This document shows, piece after piece, positions 39,437-46,985 of a stretch of 64,000 nucleotides of DNA. The stretch's first letter is position 1. The number at the start of each line of letters is the position of its first letter. A program made the translations under genes and the position numbers. The notes under the pieces were generated by a model. It did not search any database. It saw only the letters and a list, made by a program, of their open reading frames with translations, and had not been told where the DNA came from. Source of the DNA: Palsa-504 sp963790065 (GTDB taxonomy: Bacteria; Actinomycetota; Actinomycetes; Streptosporangiales; Streptosporangiaceae); assembly GCA_963790065.1 (NCBI GenBank), contig CAWBNK010000020.1, positions 215,486-279,485 on the forward strand, written 5' to 3'.

Positions 39437-39865
39437 CTAGGCGGACGGCCGGACCTTTAGGTTCCGCTGGATGAACAGGTAGACCTGGCAGCCCAGGCAA
39501 AGATCGAAGGCCGCGTTGAGGAACGCCGCGGCCAGGCAGAGCGCGGTGAACACGACGCCGACGAGCGTGGCGCCGGCGGCGTAGCCCAGCACGCCGCCCA
39601 GGGCGAAGACCAGGCCCATGCCCTGGGAGAACCGCGGCGGGGCTTCCGGCTCGGTGTGCGCCGGCGGGCCGAGCCGGGGCCGGACCAGATACCGGTACAC
39701 CAGGCCGTACGGCGCGTACCGGAGCCCGGCTACGGCCCCGATGGCGAACACCAGCAGCTGCGCGCCGAGCAGCCACGCGCTGCTGGTGATGAGCACGACG
39801 GCCAGCACGATGGTGGTGATGACGGCCCCGAATCTGGGCCCGCGCGGGTCGATGTCCATGGTCAT
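39437..39865 (-). CDS. DUF4395 membrane protein
   Basis: 142 residues with about four transmembrane segments and a conserved CLGCQVY motif near the C-terminus. DUF4395 proteins accompany thioredoxin and rhodanese genes. Possibly a membrane redox or sulfur-handling partner. First structural gene after the leader peptide. Confidence 0.85.
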   Translation of the reverse strand: MTMDIDPRGPRFGAVITTIVLAVVLITSSAWLLGAQLLVFAIGAVAGLRYAPYGLVYRYLVRPRLGPPAHTEPEAPPRFSQGMGLVFALGGVLGYAAGATLVGVVFTALCLAAAFLNAAFDLCLGCQVYLFIQRNLKVRPSA

Positions 39866-39900
39866 GCTCCTCGGCGCTAAAAGCTGGCACTCCGACGAAT

Positions 39901-39999
39901 TCAGGAGATCACGGCGGCCGGGCGCGGACAGATGGCGGTGGCGACGTGGCAGAAATCGACGGCACGCCGCTTGGTCAGCGTCTGCGCTGCCGGAGACAT
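39901..39999 (-). CDS. Cys-containing leader peptide (putative cysteine attenuator)
   Basis: A 32-residue ORF beginning MSPAAQTLTKRRAVDFCHVA and continuing TAICPRPAAVIS. The LTKRRAVDxCxVA...C pattern is that of short actinobacterial leader peptides upstream of sulfur-assimilation genes, where ribosome stalling at Cys codons is thought to control the operon. It ends 36 bases before the DUF4395 start. Confidence 0.8.
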   Translation of the reverse strand: MSPAAQTLTKRRAVDFCHVATAICPRPAAVIS

Positions 40000-40061
40000 C
40001 ACGAGCCCGATGCTATTCGGGCACAGGCCGGCTGTCACTTTCTCATCCAGGCTTATTATCG

Positions 40062-40535
40062 TCATTTCCGGCCAAATTGGTCAATATTAACCGGACCGAG
40101 CACCGAGCCCAGCGCGGCGATCACGTCGGCCCGGCGCGGCAGGCCGGTGGCGCGCTGGGCGATGACGCCGTCCGGGCCGAGCACGAGCACGGTGGGACTG
40201 CTGTTGATGCGCAGCCGCCGGACCAGGTCCATCCGGTCCTCGGCGTCGATCTCGACGTGCGTCACGCCGTCTAGGTCCCCGGCCACCTGGGCCAGGAGCC
40301 GGGCGGTGGGGCGGCACGTCGCGCAGAACTCGGTGGAGAACTGGACCAGGGTGGCCTGCTCGCCCAGGGCCCGGCCCAGGTCGGCCTCCGTAAGTGCCTC
40401 CCGGGCGGGGGCCTCGGTGCCGGCCGGGGCGGCGGGCTGGGCGGACCGGAACACCCCGGCCCGGCGGCGCAGCACGACGCCGAGCAAGGTAGCCACGGCC
40501 AGCACCGCGGCCAGTGCGATCAGCCCGCCAGTCAC
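40062..40535 (-). CDS. Membrane-anchored thioredoxin-like protein
   Basis: 157 residues. An N-terminal transmembrane helix (GLIALAAVLAVATLLGVVLR) is followed by a thioredoxin fold with active site FCATCRPT (CxxC) and cis-Pro in INSSPTVLVLG. Probably keeps the neighbouring sulfur enzymes reduced. It is upstream of the leader peptide, so may be transcribed separately. Confidence 0.88.
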   Translation of the reverse strand: MTGGLIALAAVLAVATLLGVVLRRRAGVFRSAQPAAPAGTEAPAREALTEADLGRALGEQATLVQFSTEFCATCRPTARLLAQVAGDLDGVTHVEIDAEDRMDLVRRLRINSSPTVLVLGPDGVIAQRATGLPRRADVIAALGSVLGPVNIDQFGRK

Positions 40536-40589
40536 GCCAAATCACAGCGCTGACGCGCCGTCATCCATTCCCGAGCGGGTTAGCGGGGA

Positions 40590-41300
40590 TCAGTCAGGCG
40601 TGGCGGTCACCAGCACCCGGCCGGCCGCGGTGATCTGGAAGCTGCTGATCGGCCCGTCGGTGCTGGCCATCGAGCCCGCGTACCAGACCTTGCCCTCGTC
40701 CCTGGAGGTGGTCCAGGCGGCCGTCTCGGTACGGGTCCCGTCCGGGTGGACGACCCACAGCTCGCAGGTGGTACCCAGCGGGATGTTGTCGACCAGCACC
40801 TGGAAGGCGCTGCCCCACAGTTCGTTGGAGTAGGCGACCGTGGTGGTGGCCCCGGTGAGCGAGCTCGAGCCCTGGACCGTCTCCCAGGTCCCGGCGCCGG
40901 CCCCGACGAGCACGGTGTGGGTGGTCGAGGTGGCCGTCTGCAGGCCACCGAACAGCCCGCCCGCCACCGCCACCACGGCGGCGGCCGCGGCCAGGTACCG
41001 CCAGCGGTTCCGGCGCCGTCTGGCCTCGGCCAGGTTGAGCACCGTGCCGACCAGTTCCTCGGGCGGCTGGTCGCTGTCGACCGCGCCCACCGCGTCGCCG
41101 ACGCCGATCCGGCTGATCTCGTCGGGGTTCACCCGGGCCAGCAGCGCGGGCAGGCCGGCCAGGCCCGCCAGCTCATCCCGGCAGTCCCGGCAGGTAGCTA
41201 GGTGCGCGTCGACCAGCGCGCGCTCGGCGGGATCGATGGCACCGAGCACGTACACACCCAGCGACGGCCTGGCCTGGGTGCAATCCCAGGTTTGGGTCAT
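40590..41300 (-). CDS. RskA-like zinc-finger anti-sigma factor
   Basis: 236 residues. Cytoplasmic zinc-binding anti-sigma domain with HLATCRDC (HxxxCxxC), a transmembrane helix (YLAAAAAVVAVAGGLFGGLQ) at about 130-150, and an external RskA-type domain with WVVHPDGTRTETAAW. Its ATG overlaps the sigma-factor stop (ATGA), so the pair is co-translated. Probably released by regulated proteolysis. Confidence 0.9.
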   Translation of the reverse strand: MTQTWDCTQARPSLGVYVLGAIDPAERALVDAHLATCRDCRDELAGLAGLPALLARVNPDEISRIGVGDAVGAVDSDQPPEELVGTVLNLAEARRRRNRWRYLAAAAAVVAVAGGLFGGLQTATSTTHTVLVGAGAGTWETVQGSSSLTGATTTVAYSNELWGSAFQVLVDNIPLGTTCELWVVHPDGTRTETAAWTTSRDEGKVWYAGSMASTDGPISSFQITAAGRVLVTATPD

Positions 41301-41956
41301 GGCGCCAGCCCTCGTTCCTGCAGCGCCAGCTTGAGTGCCTTCAGCGCGTAAAACGTCCGTGATTTCACTGTTCCTGCGGGAATGCCCAGCGTAGCGGCGG
41401 CCTCGGCGACCGAGCAGCCGCGGTAGTAGGTCTCGATGATCACCCGGCGGTGGTCGGGGCGCAGCGAGGCCAGCGCGTCCGCGACGGCCCAGGACTCCAG
41501 GGTCCGGTCGGCGTCGTCGTCGCTGGGCAGCAGTTCGAGCGCGGCCTGCCCGGTCTCCGGCGGCCTGGCCTGGCGGGCGCGGTAGGAATCGACGGCGAGG
41601 TTGCGCGCGACGGCGAACAGCCACGGCCGGGCCGGCCGGTCGGCTAGCGCCTCCGGATGGCGCCAGGCCCGCACTATCGTTTCCTGCACAAGATCCTCCG
41701 CACGCTGCCTGTCTCCGCCGGTGAGGTGAAGGGCGTAACGAAGCAGGGCGCCACCGTGTTCGGCGTACAGTGCCCGGACAAAGGCTTCGTCAGCCACCCG
41801 CCCTGAGCGGGGCGCGATTCCCGCGGTTGGCACACCCTGGAGAACGTCCGGCTGGGCCGGACGGTTCAACTGACCAGGAAAATTCGCGCCGCCGGGCGGC
41901 TGGCCCGGTCCGTCAGACCCCGGAGGCCGGGGCGGAAGATGCTGGCTCATGCTCAC
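41297..41956 (-). CDS. ECF sigma factor (SigK/SigL-type)
   Basis: 219 residues. Region 2: FVRALYAEHGGALLRYALHL and RAEDLVQETIVRAWRHPEAL. Region 4: SLRPDHRRVIIETYYRGCSV and LGIPAGTVKSRTFYALKALK. The first 50 residues are a Pro/Gly-rich extension. Controlled by the RskA-like gene that follows. Regulon unknown; in mycobacteria SigK/SigL pairs respond to redox or envelope stress. Confidence 0.9.
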   Translation of the reverse strand: MSMSQHLPPRPPGSDGPGQPPGGANFPGQLNRPAQPDVLQGVPTAGIAPRSGRVADEAFVRALYAEHGGALLRYALHLTGGDRQRAEDLVQETIVRAWRHPEALADRPARPWLFAVARNLAVDSYRARQARPPETGQAALELLPSDDDADRTLESWAVADALASLRPDHRRVIIETYYRGCSVAEAAATLGIPAGTVKSRTFYALKALKLALQERGLAP

Positions 41957-42062
41957 TCTGGCCTGCTCAGCGCTTGCTCAGCGCTTGCTCACGGTGGAGC
42001 GTTATCCACACAGTGTGCCCTATCCAACCCCTGATGCCCACCGCAATGAGCTTTCGGGTGTA

Positions 42063-42323
42063 TTACCCTCCGGCGAACTGCGGCAGGACCTCGATCCGGG
42101 CCGCGTCGGGCAAGATCACGTCGGCGGCCACGCCGCGGCCCGCCGCCGTGCCGTCGACCAGGAACGATGAGGTGGCCAGGACGGCCCGCAGCCGCCCGTC
42201 GCTGCCCCGGCGGGCCAGGACCTCGGCCAGGGCCTCGGCCAGCGTGCCCGCTTCGACCGACTCCTCGGTCAGGCCGGCCGCCTCCTTGGCCGCGGCCCAG
42301 TACTTGATTGTCACTCTGGCCAT
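42063..42323 (-). CDS. moaD: MoaD/ThiS-family sulfur carrier
   Basis: 86 residues with a beta-grasp fold (VTIKYWAAAKEAAG) and the obligatory C-terminal FAGG, whose last Gly is thiocarboxylated. It probably donates sulfur for molybdopterin synthesis. No other moa genes are in view. Confidence 0.88.
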   Translation of the reverse strand: MARVTIKYWAAAKEAAGLTEESVEAGTLAEALAEVLARRGSDGRLRAVLATSSFLVDGTAAGRGVAADVILPDAARIEVLPQFAGG

Positions 42324-42345
42324 ATGGGTTATCCTCTTCTTAGCG

Positions 42346-42373
42346 GGACCCGGGCGGTGTTGCCCCCGGGTCC
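42346..42373. promoter_or_regulatory. Hairpin in the moaD-glnR divergent region
   Basis: GGACCCGGG (42346-42354) pairs with CCCGGGTCC (42365-42373), followed by TTGTCTGTTT. It is in the 5' leader of moaD on one strand and ahead of glnR on the other. Could be a terminator, attenuator or operator. Confidence 0.4.
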
Positions 42374-42429
42374 TTGTCTGTTTATACAAGTAGGCAAGGT
42401 GCGACCGCACCAGCAAGTGGAGGCTATGG

Positions 42430-43146
42430 GTGAGCGACCTGCTGCTGATCACCAGCGTGCTCGAGCCGTCCGCGGAGGTACTGCCCGCCCTGGGGCTGCT
42501 GCTGCACCCGGTCCGCGTGCTCCCGGCTGACGCGTCCGCCCTGGTCGAGGCGCCCCCGGCCGATGCCGTGCTGGTGGATGCGCGGCGTGACCTCGCGCAC
42601 GCGAAGAGTATCTGCAGGCTGCTGAATACTACCGGCCTGGACTGCCCGCTGTTCGCCATCGTGACCGAGGGCGGCCTGGCCGCGATGAACGCGGACTGGG
42701 GCGTGGACGACGTGATCCTGGCCACGGCCGGACCGGCCGAGGTCGAGGCCCGGGTCAGGCTGGCCATCGGGCGGCGGGTCCAGGCGGCGGTGGCCGACGC
42801 GCCGGACGAGATCCGCTCCGGCGAGCTGGCCATCGACGAGGCCACCTACGCGGCCCGGCTGCGCGGCCGGGTGCTCGACCTGACCTTCAAGGAGTTCGAG
42901 CTGCTCAAGTTCCTGGCCCAGCATCCGGGCCGGGTCTTCACCCGGGCCCAGCTGCTGCAGGAGGTCTGGGGCTACGACTACTTCGGCGGCACCCGCACGG
43001 TGGACGTGCACGTCCGGCGGCTGCGGGCCAAGCTCGGCCCCGAGCACGAGGCCCTCATCGGCACGGTCCGCAACGTGGGCTACCGTTTCGTCCCGGTTAA
43101 GAGCGAGCGAGCCGGCGACGACCGGGCCAGGACCCGCGTCGGGTGA
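42430..43146 (+). CDS. glnR: Global nitrogen regulator GlnR (OmpR-family orphan)
   Basis: 238 residues. The receiver-like domain lacks the full acidic phosphorylation pocket, as in GlnR (VDARRDLAHAKSICRLLNTT). The winged helix has VLDLTFKEFELLKFLAQHPG, GRVFTRAQLLQEVWGYDYFG and GTRTVDVHVRRLRAKLG. The match to Streptomyces GlnR, as I recall it, is close along the whole length. GTG start with GGAGG upstream. Controls nitrogen-assimilation genes in actinomycetes. Confidence 0.93.
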   Translation: MSDLLLITSVLEPSAEVLPALGLLLHPVRVLPADASALVEAPPADAVLVDARRDLAHAKSICRLLNTTGLDCPLFAIVTEGGLAAMNADWGVDDVILATAGPAEVEARVRLAIGRRVQAAVADAPDEIRSGELAIDEATYAARLRGRVLDLTFKEFELLKFLAQHPGRVFTRAQLLQEVWGYDYFGGTRTVDVHVRRLRAKLGPEHEALIGTVRNVGYRFVPVKSERAGDDRARTRVG

Positions 43147-43156
43147 CCCGCCGCCC

Positions 43157-44143
43157 ATGAGCCGGTGGTCGATCACCAGCGGCAGGCTGACCCCGGCGCA
43201 GGTGGCCGGGGCCCTGGTGCTGGCCGAGGCCGCGGAAGCCGCCGACGGGGTGGCGCCGCTGTCCGAGCACGCGCTGCTGCACCTGCGCTACGACGCCGGC
43301 CCGGGCCAGGACGCGGACGCCGGCCAGAACACGGGCGCCGGCCAGAACACGGGCGCCGGCCAGGGCACCGACCGCGACCTGGTCCTGACCACGGCCCAGG
43401 GCGAGATGGCCGGCTACGCGCACGTGGACGCGAACACCCCGGCCCGCGACCTGAGCGGCGAGCTGGTCATCGGTCCGCGGCACCGCGGCCACGGCCTGGG
43501 CCTGGCCCTGGTGCGCGAGCTGACCGCCCAGGCCGACGGCCACCAGGTCCAGCTGTGGGCGCACGGGGACCTGCCCGCGGCCGGCCGGCTGGCCCGGGCG
43601 GCCGGCTTCGAGCGGTTCCGCGCGCTGTGGCAGATGCGCCGGCCGCTGGCCGGCCCGCTGGACCCGCCCTCTTTCCCGCCGGGCAGCACGCTGCGCACGT
43701 TCCGCCCGGGCCAGGACGAGGACGAGTGGCTCAGCCTGAACGCCCGGGCCTTCGCCAAGCACCCGGAGCAGGGCGCCTGGAAGAGGCACGACCTCGAGTT
43801 GCGCGAGCGGGAGCCGTGGTTCGACCCGGCGGGCTTCTTCATCGCCACCCAGGACGGCGCCATGACCGGCTTCCACTGGACCAAGGTCAGCGGGCCCGCG
43901 GACGCGTCCGCCGGCATCGGCGAGGTCTACGTGGTCGGGGTGGACCCGGGCCAGCGCGGCACCGGCCTCGGCCGGGCGCTGACCCTGGCCGGCCTGGCGT
44001 ACCTGCGCGACCGCGGCCTGGAGGCGGCCATGCTGTACGTCGACGAGGACAACGTGCCCGCGATCAGGATGTACTCCGGCCTCGGCTTCACCCGCTACCG
44101 GATCGACGCGATGTACCGCCAGTCTTCAGTAGCACAGGGCTAG
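43157..44143 (+). CDS. mshD: Mycothiol synthase (acetyl-CoA:Cys-GlcN-Ins acetyltransferase)
   Basis: 328 residues with two GNAT domains. The C-terminal catalytic one has VVGVDPGQRGTGLGRALTLA and YVDEDNVPAIRMYSGLGFTR; the N-terminal one has RHRGHGLGLALVREL. Last step of mycothiol synthesis. A 3-copy GQNTGA/GQ repeat (about residues 55-70) is a local expansion in the N-terminal domain. Begins ten bases after glnR. Confidence 0.93.
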   Translation: MSRWSITSGRLTPAQVAGALVLAEAAEAADGVAPLSEHALLHLRYDAGPGQDADAGQNTGAGQNTGAGQGTDRDLVLTTAQGEMAGYAHVDANTPARDLSGELVIGPRHRGHGLGLALVRELTAQADGHQVQLWAHGDLPAAGRLARAAGFERFRALWQMRRPLAGPLDPPSFPPGSTLRTFRPGQDEDEWLSLNARAFAKHPEQGAWKRHDLELREREPWFDPAGFFIATQDGAMTGFHWTKVSGPADASAGIGEVYVVGVDPGQRGTGLGRALTLAGLAYLRDRGLEAAMLYVDEDNVPAIRMYSGLGFTRYRIDAMYRQSSVAQG

Positions 44144-44352
44144 CTGCTGCTGATGCCGAGCGCCTGGTCGAGTTCCGCGGCAGTCAGCGGCCGGTCGGCG
44201 GCCGCCACCGCGCTCAGCACCTCGGCGTAGAGCTCGATCTCATCCAGGGCGACGCGGTCGTGGACCCGAAGGTCCAACTGCCTGGGAATCGTGCTCACCT
44301 CCGGCGCCGATCGCGACTCCGTTCGCTTGGGGCCTAGGTTACGTGCCGACAC
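44140..44352 (-). CDS. Small conserved-looking hypothetical protein, 70 aa
   Basis: GTG start at 44352 with a strong GGAGGAG; the internal GTG at 44298 has its GGAG too close. Sequence IPRQLDLRVHDRVALDEIEL followed by YAEVLSAVAAADRPLTAAEL looks like a short helical domain with an Asp/Glu-rich end. It overlaps the mshD 3' end by four bases on the opposite strand. Function unknown. Confidence 0.6.
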   Translation of the reverse strand: MSARNLGPKRTESRSAPEVSTIPRQLDLRVHDRVALDEIELYAEVLSAVAAADRPLTAAELDQALGISSS

Positions 44353-44406
44353 TGCTCCTCCGCATGACCCATCAGGGCCATTCGCTTACCACCTTCACGT
44401 GCGGTT

Positions 44407-44607
44407 TTACCCAGTCAGGCGGTAACGATTCCGGTAATCTGCCGCACAGTTGCCGTCAATCAGGTAATGCGCGCCACAGGCGTCACACCGGCATCTCGGA
44501 CCGAAGCGATCACATACCGTAACATCGCCCAGACAGGCACTGAGGCGTATAAATAGGGACACTAGTTCGTTTCGGTTGCGCGGAGGGGTGATACCGACAA
44601 GAGTCAT
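44407..44607 (-). CDS. Possible small zinc-finger protein, 66 aa
   Basis: Starts MTLVGITPPRNRNELVSLFI and contains VCDRFGPRCRCDACGAHYLI, a Cys-rich zinc-finger-like stretch. The surrounding 300 bases are noticeably less GC-rich than the neighbourhood, hinting at foreign origin. Support is limited to the Cys pattern and an intact frame. Confidence 0.4.
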   Translation of the reverse strand: MTLVGITPPRNRNELVSLFIRLSACLGDVTVCDRFGPRCRCDACGAHYLIDGNCAADYRNRYRLTG

Positions 44608-44696
44608 GCTCGTATTCCCCCGCCCATCCCCGTCCTGAGCAGACTAGCCTCCGGACGTTCGTTCGTTGCCCGCGAACTACTTGATCTCGGAAAGCC

Positions 44697-45806
44697 ATGA
44701 ATGACAACAGTGATCTCCTGCCGAACCTCGCCCATGAAGACGCCTTCGAAATGCAGATGCGCGGGTACAGCCGCCGCCAGGTGGACGAGTTCATCGCCCG
44801 GTGCCGCAGCCAGATCCGGGATCTGGAGCAGCGACTGGCCCGGGCCCTTGACGAGCGTGAAGAAATCCAGCGTGACCTGAGCACCGCGCGCCAGCAGGCG
44901 CTGGGCGCCAAGCCCGCGCACGAGGAAGTCAGCGAGCGCATCTCCCAGATCCTCAAGCTGGCCGACGACGAGGCCCGGTCGCAGAAGACCAAGGCCCACG
45001 AGGACATCGCCCGGCAGCGGAACGATGCCCAGCAGGAGGCGGACAAGGCCCGCGCCGAGGCCCGCGAGCAGGCCGAGCGGATGCTGACCGCGGCCCAGGA
45101 GCAGGCCGAGCGGGCCATCACCTCCGCGCGGGCCGAGGCGGAGAAGACGGTCAATTCCGCCCGGGCCGAGGCCGAGCAGGTCACCTCCGACGCCAAGAAG
45201 AGGTCCGAGGCCGTGCTGGCGGGCGCGAAGGGGCAGGCCAAGAAGGCACTGGACGAGGCCACGGCCCGGGCCACCGCCATCCACGACGGCGCCGAGCGGC
45301 GGCTGAGCCTGCTGTCCACCAGGCACTCGGAGACCATCAAGCGGCTGACCGACATCCTGGACGGCGTGTCCTCACTGGTCACCGCCGAGGCCGCCCGGCT
45401 GTCGCTGGAGGACGAGGTCGACCAGAACACGGCCAAGACCATCGCCGCGCACGCGGCGGGCGACAGCGCGCGCCCGGCCCCGGCCGGCCCGAACGGGCCG
45501 TCCGCCCCCGGCGGGCCCGCGGGCCCGGGTTCCGGCGGCCCGGCGGGCTCCGCGGGCGCCGCGGCGTCACGGACCGCCACCCAGCCGCTGGCCAGCCCCG
45601 TGTCGGCCGGCCCTGTGTCGACCGGCACCGGGTCGGCCAGCACCGTGTCGACCGGCACCGGGCCGGCGCGTCCCGCCCCGGCCAGCCCGCCGCAGTCCCC
45701 GGCCCAGCAGGCCGAGGACAAGCGGACGCCGATCCGGGCCGCCGTCATCGACTCTGACGACACCAAGCCCAACGGCGTCCGTATCATGCCAGGCAGTGAC
45801 AAATAA
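44697..45806 (+). CDS. DivIVA-domain coiled-coil protein
   Basis: 369 residues. N-terminal DivIVA-like motif (FEMQMRGYSRRQVDEFIARC), then about 220 residues of coiled coil, rich in AxAEAREQAE-type heptads, and a disordered Ala/Pro/Gly/Ser/Thr tail with repeated SAGPVSTGTGSAST-like units. Similar to actinobacterial cytoskeletal or polar-growth proteins such as Scy/FilP relatives. Start ATG 44697 with GGAAAG upstream. Confidence 0.8.
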   Translation: MNDNSDLLPNLAHEDAFEMQMRGYSRRQVDEFIARCRSQIRDLEQRLARALDEREEIQRDLSTARQQALGAKPAHEEVSERISQILKLADDEARSQKTKAHEDIARQRNDAQQEADKARAEAREQAERMLTAAQEQAERAITSARAEAEKTVNSARAEAEQVTSDAKKRSEAVLAGAKGQAKKALDEATARATAIHDGAERRLSLLSTRHSETIKRLTDILDGVSSLVTAEAARLSLEDEVDQNTAKTIAAHAAGDSARPAPAGPNGPSAPGGPAGPGSGGPAGSAGAAASRTATQPLASPVSAGPVSTGTGSASTVSTGTGPARPAPASPPQSPAQQAEDKRTPIRAAVIDSDDTKPNGVRIMPGSDK

Positions 45807-45856
45807 ACCGGGGACAACTAAACCCGGGATAACTAGGACCCGGGACAACTAGGACC
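45807..45856 (+). repeat. Three 16-base tandem repeats after the DivIVA-like gene
   Basis: Units ACCGGGGACAACTAA, ACCCGGGATAACTAGG and ACCCGGGACAACTAGG in direct succession between the stop codon and the terminator hairpin. Each contains an in-frame-independent TAA or TAG. Confidence 0.75.
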
Positions 45857-45867
45857 CAGCAGTCAGG

Positions 45868-45904
45868 GGTGCGGCACTGGAACCACAGTGCCGCACCTCT
45901 TTTC
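45868..45904 (+). terminator. Intrinsic terminator of the DivIVA-like gene
   Basis: GGTGCGGCACTG (45868-45879) pairs perfectly with CAGTGCCGCACC (45886-45897) and is followed by TCTTTTC. It abuts the stop codon of the convergent ppx gene, so it likely serves both. Confidence 0.9.
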
Positions 45905-46852
45905 TTATGTGGCGTCGCCCAGGCCCTGGGCCAGCATGTCCAGGCGCCGCAGGATGACGCCTTCGCGCAGCGCCCACGGGCACAGCTCGAGGTGATCGAC
46001 GGCCAGCAGGTCCAGGATGGCGTCGGCCACGATGGCGCCGGCCGGAAGCTGCACCACCCGGCTGGCCGAGACGCCGGGCAGCTTGGCCCGTTCGGCCTGT
46101 GACATGGTGGGCAGGCGCTCGGCCAGGGCGGCCACGTCGGCGTGCCGCAGCGCCCGCTTGATGTACGGGCCCTCGCCGGAGGGGGCCGCGCCGGCGATCC
46201 TGGCCAGCTGCCGGAACGTCTTGGAGGTGCCCACCACGTGATCGGGCGGGCCCTGCCGCAGCATGGCGCCCGCCTCCCGGGCGATCTCCGCCCGCACGTG
46301 CTTGCGCAGCCGCCGCGCCTCGGCCGCGGACGGCGGGTCGCCGCTCAGCCAGTCCCTGGTCAGGCGGCCGGCCCCGAGCGGGAGCGAGGCCACGGCGTCG
46401 GGCAGCTCATCGATGCCCGAGGCCATCTCGAGCGATCCGCCGCCGATGTCGATGATCAGCAGGCGGCCCGAGGACCAGCCGAACCACCGGCGGGCGGCCA
46501 GGAACGTGAGCCTGGCCTCCTCCTGGCCGGTCATCACCGTGATCTGCGCGCCGGTCTGCTCGCGGATCCTGGCCAGCACCTGCTCGCCGTTCCTGGCTTC
46601 CCGGACGGCCGAGGTCGCGAACGCGATGAGGTCCTCGACGCCCTTGTCCTCGGCGATGCGCAGCGCCTCCTCGACCACCTCGCGCAGGCTGCGCTCGCCC
46701 CGGCCGGACAGCGCGCTGCCGTTGTCCAGGTGGGCCGCGAGCCTGAGCTCGGTCTTGTGCGAGAAGGCGGGCATGGGCCGGGCGCCCTGGTAGGCATCGA
46801 CCACGAGCAGGTGGACGGTGTTCGATCCCACGTCCAGGACCCCAAGTCGCAT
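45905..46852 (-). CDS. ppx: Ppx/GppA-family exopolyphosphatase
   Basis: 315 residues, actin-like ATPase fold. The N-terminal VLDVGSNTVHLLVVDA phosphate loop and IIDIGGGSLEMASG second loop are both intact. Removes phosphate from polyphosphate or ppGpp precursors; short form without the C-terminal HD domain, as in the actinobacterial Ppx2-type enzymes. TAGCGT lies seven bases before the ATG. Confidence 0.92.
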   Translation of the reverse strand: MRLGVLDVGSNTVHLLVVDAYQGARPMPAFSHKTELRLAAHLDNGSALSGRGERSLREVVEEALRIAEDKGVEDLIAFATSAVREARNGEQVLARIREQTGAQITVMTGQEEARLTFLAARRWFGWSSGRLLIIDIGGGSLEMASGIDELPDAVASLPLGAGRLTRDWLSGDPPSAAEARRLRKHVRAEIAREAGAMLRQGPPDHVVGTSKTFRQLARIAGAAPSGEGPYIKRALRHADVAALAERLPTMSQAERAKLPGVSASRVVQLPAGAIVADAILDLLAVDHLELCPWALREGVILRRLDMLAQGLGDAT

Positions 46853-46985
46853 ACTCCAGACGCTACCCTGCCAGGGTCGCGCTGAGGCGTCGCGATAAGG
46901 CCAGGTGAGACCCTTTGCTGGGTTTCAGGTAATTTGGGCCGAACGAAGCGTGGTGCGAGCACCCCAGACCGGCGGAGGCGGGCGG

